DNA of 64,000 bases. It comes from Pseudohongiella sp. GTDB taxonomy: Bacteria; Pseudomonadota; Gammaproteobacteria; Pseudomonadales; Pseudohongiellaceae. A program made the position numbers and the translations under genes. The stretch covers positions 53,749-117,748 of the forward strand of contig JAUYSM010000098.1 of NCBI GenBank assembly GCA_030696315.1, given 5' to 3'. This document shows, piece after piece, positions 1 through 9,588 of this stretch; positions within the stretch are counted from its first letter, which is position 1, and every line of letters begins with the position of its first letter. The notes below the pieces were generated by a model. That model was not told the origin of the DNA. It searched no databases and saw only the letters and a list, made by a program, of their open reading frames with translations.

Positions 1-1
1 T

Positions 2-2602
2 CTTGAGCGCATGCGCGTGCAAATGGCGGCGCTTGCTGTTGGGGATCTCACCGCGCTGTCTGAACTCAAAAGAGAGGCGCATAGTCTGGTCGGTGCTGCT
101 GGACTGCATGAAATGACTGAACTGGCGCGCGCTGCGTCACAGCTTGAAGAACTGGCAAATACGCAGGCCGGACTGGATATTCTGGAAAAGGCTATCAACA
201 AGATTGCCGACACCATCAAAGGCCAACACTCGCACAGCGCACCCGTTGCAGAAGCAGACAACTCACGAGCCGCCATCGCCTTGCTGTTTCAGGGGAAGGA
301 AGAGATGGCGTCGCTGGCAGCCTTGCTTGGCGGCGCAGGTTATGGTGTTACTCAGTACGACACGATCGATAATTTCAAGCGTGCCATCGCAGCTAATGAG
401 CGACCCGATCTGTTGCTGCTGGGCCTGCAGTTTAATGGTGACAATCAGGCAGGCGTTGAATTCCTGTGCCAACTGCGCGCTGATCTGCTCAGCACACTGC
501 CGGTGCTGGTGCTGTCTGCCAGCCATTCGATTGAACGTGGCATGGCTGCCTACAAGGCGGGTGCCGACCGGGTGCTGGCCAAGCCAATTTCCGCCGAAGC
601 ACTGCTGCATCACGTGTCCGACACCCTGGCAGCGCGCAAGATACCGCTCAGGACACTCCTGGCCGTAGGCGCAGCGCAGGGAAAATTTGCGCAATTTATT
701 GCCGATATGAGTGCCCCCCTGCTGTGTTTTGAGTTCTGCTCCGATCCCAGAGACATTCCGGCACGGCTGAGCGCTGCCAGCGTTGATGCCATCATTCTGG
801 ATGATTCGGCAAACAATGCCGAACCAACGCTGGCACTCGATCAACTCCTGCAGGACTACCCGCAGTCAGCACATCTGCCGATTATTGTTTTTACTGACGG
901 ACACGATGAGCAGCAGCGGGCAAAAGCATGGGCAGCCGGCAGTGCTGCGGTGATTGATGCCGGTCTGGCTGCCAGCGAGTTTGCTGCAATGGTGCGTAGC
1001 CTGTGCCGCACAGCCGAACGCGGCCGCAAAGATGTCGATGCTGCCGAGCGCCAGCAGTATGAAAATGCTCGCCAACGACTGGCACTGGATCACCACGCAA
1101 TCATCAGTCTGGCAGATGCCTCTGGCACCATCTTCAACACTTCACCACGCCACGATGCATTAACCGGATTTGCCCGTACCGAGCTGATCGGCAGTCATCT
1201 GAGCGAGTATCGTCGCGGGCTTGCCCCACCGGAGCTGAATGCGGAAATTCTGTTGCAGGTGCGCAACGGGCGCGTCTGGCAGGGTGAATATCAACTGCCC
1301 TGCAAGTGCGACGAAACGCGCTGGGTACAGACAACGCTGGTGCCGTTTCTTGATCAACACGGCAGCCCTTACCAATACATGGTAATCCGTAACGACATCA
1401 CCGACCGCAAACGCAGCGAGCAAGCCCTGCTTGGTGCCAGTGCGCGCGAGACCATGCTGGCAGCACAGATACAGGAAACCCTGCTGTTGCCGCCGCTCCC
1501 CACCAGCATTGGCAGTATACCCGTCGCATCGCGCTACCGCGCATCAGCGGGAGTTGCTGGTGACTTTCACGCGCTGATCCAGATCGGCCCCGATACCTTC
1601 GACCTGTTAATTGGCGACGTCATGGGTAAAGGTGTGCCTGCGGCGCTGATCGGTGCCGCGGTCAAAATGGAACTCAGCCAAAGCCTGCTTGAACTGCGCG
1701 CCAATGGCACAGACATTGCGGCGCCGCAGCCCAAGGCGATTATTGAAGCGTTGGACCGCAGACTGACATCCCGTCTGATCGAACTTGAGTGTTTTGTCAC
1801 GCTGGCTTATGTACGTTTTGATCGCCAGCATCAGACCCTGACCAGCGTAGGTTGCGGACATCCGGAAATACTGGTGTTTGCACAGGATAGTATTCAGGAA
1901 ATACCCAATCAGCATCCACCGCTGGGCACCATCGTTAATGAGATTTATACCCAGACCACCACACCTTGGCTAAAAGGTTCATTGGTGTTGCTCTACTCTG
2001 ACGGACTGAGCGAAACCTGCAATAACAGAGGTCAGATGCTGGATGTGTCAGGCCTCAAGCGCATCACATGCGAGGCAATGACTGACTATAGCCATCCGGA
2101 TCAGATAGCCCGGCTGATAATGGACGCCACCGAATGCTTTGCAGCGGGAAGTCACCCGGAAGACGACCGCACCCTGGTTGCAGTCCGATTACCTGCGGAT
2201 AACGAGCATTTTATTGATCTGCCGAACCACGTCGGGGCAATAACGCGGCTGCGGGAATTTATCCTTACTTCTTGTCCTCCCGGGTTGGCACTGGACGAAA
2301 CGGACCGAATTGTGTTGGCAAGTGTTGAGGCGTTTACCAATATAGTGAGACACGCTGAGCTTATCTCTGGCAAAATCAGGATCCTTCTCAAGTACGACCA
2401 GAGTCGGCTCACGCTGAGTATGCACTATGATGGCCAGTCTTTTACGCTGCCACCAAACACGACGCTGCCGGACGCGGAAGAACTGAAAGAGGGCGGTTAT
2501 GGCCTTCCGCTGATCCATGCGCTGTGTGATGAATTCACCTGCGGATATACGCTGGGCGCCAATACCAATCACTTGGTTTTTCACGTGGCAACCAGCGGTT
2601 GA
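2..2602 (+). CDS. Hpt-REC-REC-PAS-PP2C(SpoIIE)-HATPase signalling protein, 5' truncated
   Basis: The frame is open to the window edge, so the true start lies upstream; residues below count from the Met at 11. Domains in order: Hpt-like helix with REAHSLVG (His24); receiver-like domain 1 (about 88-208) with Gly138 where the phospho-acceptor Asp is expected; receiver-like domain 2 (about 213-335) with an ILDD strand but no conserved Lys; PAS (about 355-470); SpoIIE-type PP2C phosphatase (about 485-728) with metal-binding Asp518, Asp536, Asp664 and Asp718/719; and an RsbW-like HATPase with Glu773, Asn777 and a GGYGL box. Known RsbU/RsbW-type and HsbR-type proteins act on STAS anti-anti-sigma factors by partner switching; no STAS gene is visible here. 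The next kinase gene begins 10 bases after the stop, suggesting one operon. Confidence 0.9.
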   Translation, partial: LERMRVQMAALAVGDLTALSELKREAHSLVGAAGLHEMTELARAASQLEELANTQAGLDILEKAINKIADTIKGQHSHSAPVAEADNSRAAIALLFQGKEEMASLAALLGGAGYGVTQYDTIDNFKRAIAANERPDLLLLGLQFNGDNQAGVEFLCQLRADLLSTLPVLVLSASHSIERGMAAYKAGADRVLAKPISAEALLHHVSDTLAARKIPLRTLLAVGAAQGKFAQFIADMSAPLLCFEFCSDPRDIPARLSAASVDAIILDDSANNAEPTLALDQLLQDYPQSAHLPIIVFTDGHDEQQRAKAWAAGSAAVIDAGLAASEFAAMVRSLCRTAERGRKDVDAAERQQYENARQRLALDHHAIISLADASGTIFNTSPRHDALTGFARTELIGSHLSEYRRGLAPPELNAEILLQVRNGRVWQGEYQLPCKCDETRWVQTTLVPFLDQHGSPYQYMVIRNDITDRKRSEQALLGASARETMLAAQIQETLLLPPLPTSIGSIPVASRYRASAGVAGDFHALIQIGPDTFDLLIGDVMGKGVPAALIGAAVKMELSQSLLELRANGTDIAAPQPKAIIEALDRRLTSRLIELECFVTLAYVRFDRQHQTLTSVGCGHPEILVFAQDSIQEIPNQHPPLGTIVNEIYTQTTTPWLKGSLVLLYSDGLSETCNNRGQMLDVSGLKRITCEAMTDYSHPDQIARLIMDATECFAAGSHPEDDRTLVAVRLPADNEHFIDLPNHVGAITRLREFILTSCPPGLALDETDRIVLASVEAFTNIVRHAELISGKIRILLKYDQSRLTLSMHYDGQSFTLPPNTTLPDAEELKEGGYGLPLIHALCDEFTCGYTLGANTNHLVFHVATSG

Positions 2603-2612
2603 CGGATATCCT

Positions 2613-4166
2613 ATGCAAGTACCCGGCATTCCTCACAATGAACTCGACCGACTAAACGCACTGCGTCACACAGGACTGCTTGACTCGCCGCCCGAGGAAC
2701 GTTTTGATCGTCTGACGCGGTTGACCAAACATATATTCAAAACCCGTATTGTGGTGATTTCGCTGATCGACGCTGATCGTCAGTGGTTCAAATCGCGCCA
2801 GGGTCTGGATGTGTGCGAAACCAGTCGCAAGGTTTCGTTTTGTGGTCATGCCATTCTTGAACCTGAGATCCTTGAAATTGAGGATGCCAGCAAGGACGAA
2901 CGATTTTTCGACAACCCGTTAGTGACCGGTGAGCCGTATATCCGTTTTTATGCCGGCGTCCCGATTAAAAGCGCATGCGGTAACGTGTTGGGGACACTCT
3001 GCATCATTGACGACAAACCCCGCCGCCTGACCGACGACGAACGGCTTTGCCTGCGCGAGCTGGCGGATTGTGTTGAAGCAGAATTGACCACCATCGACCG
3101 CCGACACCTGTTGTCGGTCGCTACCCAGACCACCAATGGTGTGGTGATTACTAATCTGGCCGGTCGAATCGTCTGGGCGAACAGCGGATTCACGCGACTT
3201 ACCGGTTACAGCCTTGATGAAGTGCGCGGACAGACCCCGATCTCAATTCTGAAGGGTGACGCGTCCAATCATGCCGCCATCAGCCAGATGCAAGCGGCGT
3301 TGGTGAATTGTCAGCCCTTTGACGTAGAGATTGTTAATTACGACAGAAGCGGCCAGCCGCATTGGGTGCACATCAGCGGCAACCCATTACTGAACGAGCG
3401 CGGTCAACCCGAAGGCTATCTGTCCATACAAAGCGATCTCACCAAAATCATGCAGGCTGAGCAATTAAAACGTGAACTGACTACCACCATCAGTCATGAG
3501 TTGCGCACCCCGTTGACCTCCATTGATGGTGCTATCAGTCTGCTCAAGGTTGGCGCGGCAGGAGTCCTTCCGGAGTCCGCTCGCAAACTGGTCGATATCG
3601 CTGACCGAAATACCAAACGCTTGCGAGTGCTGATTGATGACCTGCTGGATATGGAAAAACTGCTGGCTGGCAAATTGTCTTTTTGTTTTCGCGACCTCGA
3701 ATTACGTTCACTGCTGGAGCAAGCGCTCAGCGAACATCAACCCTTTGCCGATCTGCACGGCGTGCGTGTGAGGCTTGACGCCAGCATTAATCAGACGCGG
3801 ATTTATACCGACCCTGATCGCTTTCAGCAGGTTATGAACAACTTGCTGTCGAACGCAGTGAAGTTCTCGCCAGCCAATGCAGAGGTAGTGGTAACCACTC
3901 ATGAAGACAAGCAGTTTGTGCGCGTGACGGTCCGCGACCAGGGGCCTGGCATCGCCCCCGAGTTTCAGCCACAGGTTTTTGAAAAGTTCGCGCAGGCCGA
4001 CTCCTCCGATACGCGCAAGCGCGGCGGTACCGGCCTGGGTCTGGCCATTACCAAAGAACTGGTAGAACAGATGCACGGGCATATTGGATTTGATTCAGCA
4101 CCCGGCGAAGGTGCAACTTTCTGGTTCGAGCTGCCGAGACAATCAACCGCTTCAAACCATCACTAA
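2613..4166 (+). CDS. GAF-PAS sensor histidine kinase
   Basis: A 517-residue soluble histidine kinase. The N-terminus resembles the GAF domains that open with a 'RLNALRHTGLLDSPPE' type stretch (GAF about 25-155). A PAS domain follows (about 165-280), then HisKA with the phospho-acceptor His295 in ISHELRTP, then HATPase with NNLLSNAVKFS, DQGPGIA and GGTGLGLAI. There are no membrane segments, so it senses a cytoplasmic signal. An in-frame start exists at 2517 inside the previous gene, but the ATG at 2613 matches where GAF homology begins and avoids the overlap. It sits 27 bases before the FIST gene. Its catalytic half is nearly duplicated in the kinase at 5319. The cognate receiver may be the stand-alone REC at 11024 or the Hpt of the preceding gene (inference). 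Confidence 0.9.
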   Translation: MQVPGIPHNELDRLNALRHTGLLDSPPEERFDRLTRLTKHIFKTRIVVISLIDADRQWFKSRQGLDVCETSRKVSFCGHAILEPEILEIEDASKDERFFDNPLVTGEPYIRFYAGVPIKSACGNVLGTLCIIDDKPRRLTDDERLCLRELADCVEAELTTIDRRHLLSVATQTTNGVVITNLAGRIVWANSGFTRLTGYSLDEVRGQTPISILKGDASNHAAISQMQAALVNCQPFDVEIVNYDRSGQPHWVHISGNPLLNERGQPEGYLSIQSDLTKIMQAEQLKRELTTTISHELRTPLTSIDGAISLLKVGAAGVLPESARKLVDIADRNTKRLRVLIDDLLDMEKLLAGKLSFCFRDLELRSLLEQALSEHQPFADLHGVRVRLDASINQTRIYTDPDRFQQVMNNLLSNAVKFSPANAEVVVTTHEDKQFVRVTVRDQGPGIAPEFQPQVFEKFAQADSSDTRKRGGTGLGLAITKELVEQMHGHIGFDSAPGEGATFWFELPRQSTASNHH

Positions 4167-4193
4167 ACGTATTTCAATCAAGGTAACCAACTC

Positions 4194-5312
4194 GTGAGCC
4201 TCAGCCGCTTCTCCCTTGCCTTTACTGCAGATCCCTCACCTGCAGCGGCCATCGCGCTGGCGGATACTGCCATCGCCAACGGTGCCGAGTCCCTGATTCT
4301 GCTGGCCTGCGACAACAACGGTTGCCATCCGCAGCAGTTTGACGACTGGCTGGGCAGGCTCAGCGTTCCCATCTGCGGTGGGGTTTTCCCGCAGCTGATT
4401 CACGATTGGAAAAACCACGATCAGGGTTACATTGTAGTCAGCCTGCCAGAGAAAGCGGTCATTTATAACGTGCCGGGACTCTCTGATCCGGCCGCCGATT
4501 TAAACACAACAATTGAATCGCTTCTCGGCACCGGCGAACCACCCCTTAGCATGATGATGCTGGTCGACGGCCTGTCGAGCCGTATCGGCGAGTTGTTGGA
4601 TGCGGTGTACGACAATCTGGGCAGCAGCCCGGTTTATTTTGGTGGCGGTGCTGGCAGCCTGAGTTTTCAATCAAGGCCCTGCCTGTTTTCCAATCTTGGC
4701 ATGCTGGTCGATCATGCCCAGCTGGTGGTGTTGCCGTGGCGTTTTGCGCTCGGCGTGGAGCATGGTTGGGAGAAGTTTGCCGGCCCGTTTGTGATTACCG
4801 ACTCAACCAGAAATGTCGTCCACTCGCTGGACTTCAGACCGGCTTTCGAGGTTTACCGCGAGCTCGTTGAGGCTGATAGCGGGCAGCACTTCAATGATGA
4901 TAACTTTTTTGACATCGCCAAGGCTTATCCGTTTGGCCTGGAGAAACCTGATGGCAGCATTCTGGTGCGCGACCCAATCAGCCAGGATCAAAACGATTTG
5001 AACTGTGTGGGCGAAGTGCCTTCAAACAGTCTTGTTTATCTGCTCAAAGGTGAGGCCTCTAACCTGATACGCGCCGCAGCGACCGGGGCAGCCGCAGTAC
5101 CGAGCGGTACTGGTCCTGCCATTCTTGTGGACTGCATCAGCAGGGTTTTATTCCTGCAGAACGATTTTCTGCAAGAGCTCGATGCCGTCATGCAGGTGCT
5201 GGGCAAGCGTCCGCTGTTAGGCATGCTGACGCTGGGAGAGATTGCCAATGGCGGGGATTTCTGCCTGGAATTTTATAACAAGACCTTTGTTCTTGCCGCC
5301 ACAGTTGATTAA
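4194..5312 (+). CDS. FIST-domain sensory protein (NosP-like candidate)
   Basis: A 372-residue protein matching the FIST_N plus FIST_C layout: the N-terminal half has alternating strands with GGGAGSLSF (about residues 152-160), the central family signature GVEHGW, and a C-terminal half ending in GEIANGGDF and a FYNKT strand. FIST proteins are cytoplasmic small-ligand sensors. One branch, NosP, binds heme and nitric oxide and is encoded beside the kinase NahK. Here the gene lies between two soluble kinases, 27 bases after one and 6 bases before the other. Start is GTG at 4194 with AAGG about 10 bases upstream. Heme binding cannot be read from the sequence; a non-heme amino-acid-like ligand is equally possible. 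Confidence 0.88.
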   Translation: MSLSRFSLAFTADPSPAAAIALADTAIANGAESLILLACDNNGCHPQQFDDWLGRLSVPICGGVFPQLIHDWKNHDQGYIVVSLPEKAVIYNVPGLSDPAADLNTTIESLLGTGEPPLSMMMLVDGLSSRIGELLDAVYDNLGSSPVYFGGGAGSLSFQSRPCLFSNLGMLVDHAQLVVLPWRFALGVEHGWEKFAGPFVITDSTRNVVHSLDFRPAFEVYRELVEADSGQHFNDDNFFDIAKAYPFGLEKPDGSILVRDPISQDQNDLNCVGEVPSNSLVYLLKGEASNLIRAAATGAAAVPSGTGPAILVDCISRVLFLQNDFLQELDAVMQVLGKRPLLGMLTLGEIANGGDFCLEFYNKTFVLAATVD

Positions 5313-5318
5313 CACCCT

Positions 5319-6857
5319 ATGGAATCGAGTAATTCGCAAGCGCTGCGTCTGCTGAGTCTGCAATATGAACTGGCGCTACTTATTGGTCAGGATCTGCGAC
5401 TCATCCCCATGCTTCGCCACTTTTTTACGCCAGCACTGAAGGCCATGCGCTGCCGCGCCGTGCACGTGTGGCTGCGCAGCGACACAACGTCGCCTCTGGA
5501 GAGACGTTTCAGCTACCCCGCGCGCGACGCGCTGATCTGGAGTAACAACCCTCAGTTCGCAGAATGGAGTGAGCTACTGGGGACTATCCCGGGGTTGCCC
5601 CGGAAAATGAGTGTTAATGCCCGCACGCAGCTGTTACAGATGCCGATGGGCAATATTGGGCATTGTGTGCTGGTATACGAAGGTGCGGAAATCGATCACT
5701 TGATGATTGAGGCAACTCTCCCGATCTTTGCGCGTCTGGCGACCGCCTGCCGCGCGTCGATGGATCACGAGCGCGTTGAGCAACTTCAGGCACAAGCACT
5801 GGAAGGTAAAAAACGTTTACGTACAGTGCTGGAAACAGTCGGCGAGACAATTTTACAGACAGATAACACTGGCAACCTGACCTTCCTCAACGCAGAGTGG
5901 AGCCGACTTACCGGAGAGGAAATCGGGCAGAGCCTCGGGCGCCCGCTGGTTGACTATATTCATGCTGAGGATGCCGCGCACTTTGAGGATGTTTTCCGTA
6001 CCTCACTCAGCAGTCACGGAACGCTGACTCTGGAAGCAAGGTTGCGCTCTGCAGGATCTGCTACCCGATGGGTAACGATACGCTTAAGACGCGGATACAC
6101 GGACGCGGACGTAAGCAGTGTAACGGGCACCATGCTTGATATCACCGAGCAGAGGAATGCGGAACGTATCAAACGCGAATTCACGGCAACCGTCAGCCAT
6201 GAGTTGCGCACGCCGCTGACCGTCATCGACAGTGCCGTCAGTCTGCTTATCTCGGGTGCTGCCGGGCCACTGCCCGACGCCGCGCGCAAATTGATCGTCA
6301 ATGCCAACAAAAACACCAAGCGTCTGCGCATGCTGATTGATGACTTGCTGGACATTGAAAAATTGATGGCTGGCAAATTGTCATTCTCGATGCGCGAGAT
6401 TGAACTTGTATCACTGCTGGACCAGGCGCTAAGCGAGCATCAAAGTTTTGCAGATTCCCACGGCGTGCGGGTGCGGGTTGGCGCCTGTGACGACAAGACC
6501 CGGGTTTATACCGATCCCGACCGTTTCCAGCAGGTGATGAACAATCTGCTGTCCAATGCAGTGAAGTTTTCACCCGACAACGGCGAAGTGTGGGTGACTG
6601 TCCAGCCGATCGATCAAGCGGTGCGCTTGACTATCCGTGACCAGGGTCCCGGCATCGCGACAGACTTCCAGTCACAGATCTTCGAAAAGTTTGCACAGGC
6701 CGACTCGTCCGATACCCGCAAGCGCGGCGGCACCGGACTGGGCCTGGCGATTACCAAAGAAATAGTGGAACAGATGCACGGGCGTATTGGTTTTGATTCG
6801 CCTCCCGGTGAGGGCGCGGCATTCTGGTTTGAACTGCCAACTCACTCAACGGCTTGA
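5319..6857 (+). CDS. PAS sensor histidine kinase, paralogue of the 2613 kinase
   Basis: 512 residues without membrane helices. Residues 1-150 form an unassigned GAF-like sensor segment; PAS is about 165-280; HisKA carries His294 in VSHELRTP; the HATPase carries NNLLSNAVKFS, DQGPGIA and GGTGLGLAI. From the HisKA onward the protein is very close to the upstream kinase, including the identical stretches YTDPDRFQQVMNNLL and FEKFAQADSSDTRKR, whereas the sensor halves are unrelated. This indicates duplication followed by sensor replacement. It starts six bases after the FIST gene and is very likely translated from the same message, making it the best candidate for a NahK-like FIST partner. The glycosyltransferase run begins about 100 bases downstream. 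Confidence 0.9.
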   Translation: MESSNSQALRLLSLQYELALLIGQDLRLIPMLRHFFTPALKAMRCRAVHVWLRSDTTSPLERRFSYPARDALIWSNNPQFAEWSELLGTIPGLPRKMSVNARTQLLQMPMGNIGHCVLVYEGAEIDHLMIEATLPIFARLATACRASMDHERVEQLQAQALEGKKRLRTVLETVGETILQTDNTGNLTFLNAEWSRLTGEEIGQSLGRPLVDYIHAEDAAHFEDVFRTSLSSHGTLTLEARLRSAGSATRWVTIRLRRGYTDADVSSVTGTMLDITEQRNAERIKREFTATVSHELRTPLTVIDSAVSLLISGAAGPLPDAARKLIVNANKNTKRLRMLIDDLLDIEKLMAGKLSFSMREIELVSLLDQALSEHQSFADSHGVRVRVGACDDKTRVYTDPDRFQQVMNNLLSNAVKFSPDNGEVWVTVQPIDQAVRLTIRDQGPGIATDFQSQIFEKFAQADSSDTRKRGGTGLGLAITKEIVEQMHGRIGFDSPPGEGAAFWFELPTHSTA

Positions 6858-6954
6858 CCTTATAAACAGCTGTCAGCACCAGGAATTTGCAATTCGGTCA
6901 CAGTCGGGCGCGAGTCAGATGGTTGAATACGTCAACTTAAAAGACGGATTCACC

Positions 6955-8001
6955 ATGACACCCATCGCATATATTCTGCACAGCGGCAACCTTTACGGCA
7001 CTGAACGCATGGCACTGGCAACCATGACCGGGCTCGGACAGCAGGGCATCGGCCTGCTGCTGGCGCCTCCCGGACCAGTTCACGCCGAAGCTCGTGCTCT
7101 CGGCATCGACAGCCAGATATTCCGATCTTCAGGCGAACTCCTGCGCCAACTGATACCGGTTTTGCGTCAGCACAGCAAACTGCACCTGATCGCTACCGGT
7201 GTCAGTCATTCCCTGCTGGCACATGCGCTTGCCATGTTGTTCCGCTGCCAGTTGCGCCACATTCACGTGGTGCACGGCGGCACCGATGAGCGTCTGTCTT
7301 ATGGTCGCAAGTCCCTGCTGAACCATCTGCCGGTGACGCTGGTCGCGGTGTCCGATTTTGTTCGCGAGCGCTTGCTGGCGCATGGTTGCCGTGCCGATCG
7401 CATCTGCGTGGTTGAAAATTTTCTGCCTTGCACACGTCTCGCTCCCCGCAGATCCAGCCAAATCTCCTCGATCAGGCGAGTTGCAGTGGTATCCCGCCTT
7501 GATCCCATCAAGCGGGTGGGTCTGCTGCTGGATGCCATTCAGCGTCGGCCTGAACTCAAGTCCCTGCAGTTTGAAGTGTTTGGTGAGGGTAGCGAGTTCG
7601 AGGCGCTGAAACAGCGCACGATGGCCTTTGATAACGTGATTCTGCATGGCTTTCAGTCCGACGTCGCAAGCCGAATGGCAGAGTTCGATCTATTGCTGCA
7701 TACCTGTGCTGAAGAGCCCTTCGGGCTGGCCATACTTGAAGCAATGGACAGTGGCATCCCAGTGCTTGTTCCCAATGCCGGAGGCGCCGGGGCTCTGGTT
7801 GAAAATGAGCGGACTGGGTTTCACTTTCCAGCTAATTGCAGCGGCGGCCTCGCCAATCGACTGGAAAGTATTGTGCAGGCGACACAGCTGACACTGGCCG
7901 CCATGACCACAGCCGCGTACCACGAAATGCAGACACGATTTTCTCCTGCACGGGGCCTGAGGCAATATGCCGACCTGCTTGCGGAGGTAAATCATGCCTG
8001 A
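6955..8001 (+). CDS. Glycosyltransferase family 4 (GT-B fold)
   Basis: 348 residues from the ATG at 6955, where homology begins (MTPIAYILHSGNLYGTER, the nucleotide-sugar glycosyltransferase N-lobe). An upstream in-frame ATG at 6919 and an open frame back to 6787 overlap the kinase gene and carry no family sequence. The C-lobe shows the VSRLDPIKRVGLLLDA strand-helix and the retaining GT4 signature EEPFGLAILEAM (EX7E), which binds the sugar nucleotide. It would transfer a sugar to a lipid-linked or growing glycan at the cytoplasmic face of the inner membrane. The donor is unknown. Its stop overlaps the next gene by eight bases, indicating coupled translation. Confidence 0.88.
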   Translation: MTPIAYILHSGNLYGTERMALATMTGLGQQGIGLLLAPPGPVHAEARALGIDSQIFRSSGELLRQLIPVLRQHSKLHLIATGVSHSLLAHALAMLFRCQLRHIHVVHGGTDERLSYGRKSLLNHLPVTLVAVSDFVRERLLAHGCRADRICVVENFLPCTRLAPRRSSQISSIRRVAVVSRLDPIKRVGLLLDAIQRRPELKSLQFEVFGEGSEFEALKQRTMAFDNVILHGFQSDVASRMAEFDLLLHTCAEEPFGLAILEAMDSGIPVLVPNAGGAGALVENERTGFHFPANCSGGLANRLESIVQATQLTLAAMTTAAYHEMQTRFSPARGLRQYADLLAEVNHA

Positions 8002-9013
8002 CTCCCTGAAGCCATTGATTTCAGTGGTGGTGATTGGACGCAACGAAGGCCAACGGCTGGAGACCTGTCTGCATTCGGTACACGCGGCTGATACCGAGGG
8101 CATGTGCCTTGAATTAATCTACGTCGATTCAGACTCCAGCGATGGCAGTGCAGAGCGAGCACAGGCGTGTGGGGCCCGCGTACTGCGAGTCAAACCAATA
8201 CGCCCATCTGCGGCACTGGGTCGCAATGCCGGTTGGCGAGCGGCGAACGGACAGTACGTGTTGTTCCTTGATGGCGACACCGTGCTTGACCACAGTTTTC
8301 TGCGCCGGGCTATCAACGAAATTAACATGTCACCCGAAATTGCCGTGGTATGGGGACATCGCCGCGAAATTGCACCCGAGGTGTCTGTTTATAATCGTGT
8401 GCTTGACCTCGACTGGATCTATGCGCCCGGCGATACCGATTTTTGTGGTGGCGATGCGCTGTTCAAGCGCGAGGCTCTGGAGCGAACCGGCGGTTTCGAC
8501 GATACCTTGATCGCGGGTGAGGAACCGGAATTATGCGTACGTTTGCGGGCCATGGGTTATCGCATTCGCCACATTGATGCACCAATGACCGGGCATGATC
8601 TGGCTATTACGCACTGGCGTCAGTACTGGCGCCGGGCTGAACGCGCCGGCCACGCCTACTCAGAAATTTCTGCACGCTTTGCAAACACCTCATCACCGTT
8701 ATGGCTGCGGGAAAGCCGCCGCAACTACTGGCATGCCGGCATTATGATGTCTGCTCTGCTGACAACGATGTTGTGTGTGCTCGCTGGTGTCCCTGAACTT
8801 GCTGTTGTCGCCGTGTCTGCCGCCAGCGCGATTGTGTTACGCACCGCGCTGCGAGCGCGATGGAAACATGCCGGTCCATTTACGCTGCTGGCCTATGCAA
8901 TACATTCACACTTGCAACAATTGCCTATTCTCTGGGGCCAACTTGCCTGGCAGCTTGCCCGCCGGCGTGGTCAGGCGCGGCGTCTGATTGAATACAAGGG
9001 ACCTCAGACATGA
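7994..9013 (+). CDS. Glycosyltransferase family 2 (GT-A fold), membrane-associated
   Basis: 339 residues. N-terminal GT-A fold with ISVVVIGRNEGQRLETCL, the acidic DSDSSD region and the metal-binding LDGDT motif (DXD). The acceptor-side helix GGFDDTLIAGEEPELC has the ED-type residues typical of GT2. A hydrophobic helix pair near residues 250-280 (MMSALLTTMLCVLAGVPELA and following) suggests membrane attachment. Probably an inverting transferase for polysaccharide or O-antigen-like glycan; the substrate is not predictable. It overlaps the previous gene (ATG at 7994) and the following acyltransferase (ATGA at 9010), so the glycan genes form a single translationally linked unit. Confidence 0.87.
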   Translation: MPDSLKPLISVVVIGRNEGQRLETCLHSVHAADTEGMCLELIYVDSDSSDGSAERAQACGARVLRVKPIRPSAALGRNAGWRAANGQYVLFLDGDTVLDHSFLRRAINEINMSPEIAVVWGHRREIAPEVSVYNRVLDLDWIYAPGDTDFCGGDALFKREALERTGGFDDTLIAGEEPELCVRLRAMGYRIRHIDAPMTGHDLAITHWRQYWRRAERAGHAYSEISARFANTSSPLWLRESRRNYWHAGIMMSALLTTMLCVLAGVPELAVVAVSAASAIVLRTALRARWKHAGPFTLLAYAIHSHLQQLPILWGQLAWQLARRRGQARRLIEYKGPQT

Positions 9014-9588
9014 AACGCTTTCTTGCACTACTGCTAAGTCCGTTTGCCCGCTTGGCGGACGCTGCCGGGGGGCTGAGTCGGCTGTGGGCTTGGACGCGTC
9101 TGAAAATCGTAATCCCTGAACTGTCGGAGGATTGTGTGGTGCTTGGCTCGATTGAGATCCACGGTAGTCGACGGATCAAAACCGGTCGAGGCCTGTATCT
9201 TTACCGTGATCTGTACTTCGAAACAGTCGGCCACGGAGAAATTGAGATCGGTGATCGTGTGGTGATGTCACGCGGCGTACATTTGGTCGCATTTGCAGGC
9301 ATCCGCATTGGTGCCGGCACCATGATTGGCGAGTATGCGAGCATTCGCGACGCAAATCACCAGTACCGCAACACCAGCGATCTCAGAGATGCCCCTCACG
9401 ATGCGCGCCCAGTGAGCATTGGTAGCAATGTCTGGATAGGGCGCGGTGCGATTGTATTGCCTGGTGTGCACGTTGGTGACCGTGCGGTGATTGGTGCAAA
9501 TGCCGTGGTTACCCGGGACGTTGCGCCTGGTGCCGTCGTTGCAGGTGTTCCAGCGCGTCCGCTGGCAACAGGAGTGAATCGGTCTTGA
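9010..9588 (+). CDS. Left-handed beta-helix O-acyltransferase (WcaF/Maa-like)
   Basis: 192 residues built mainly of hexapeptide repeats ([LIV]-G-x4 pattern), clear from about residue 75 to the end: GEIEIGDRVVMSRGVHL, RIGAGTMIGEYASIRD, VWIGRGAIVLPGVHVG and AVVTRDVAPGAVVAGVPARP. DANHQY holds the likely catalytic His. The closing VVAGVPARP segment is typical of CoA-dependent sugar O-acetyltransferases such as those of colanic-acid and exopolysaccharide loci. Expected role is O-acetylation of a sugar made by the neighbouring transferases. It starts by an ATGA overlap with the GT2 gene, and its stop overlaps the TTG start of the next gene. Confidence 0.88.
   Translation: MKRFLALLLSPFARLADAAGGLSRLWAWTRLKIVIPELSEDCVVLGSIEIHGSRRIKTGRGLYLYRDLYFETVGHGEIEIGDRVVMSRGVHLVAFAGIRIGAGTMIGEYASIRDANHQYRNTSDLRDAPHDARPVSIGSNVWIGRGAIVLPGVHVGDRAVIGANAVVTRDVAPGAVVAGVPARPLATGVNRS

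Noticed and set aside
2517..2612. N-terminal extension of the GAF kinase
   Set aside because: It lies inside the previous gene and its sequence is the shifted-frame reading of the HATPase domain.
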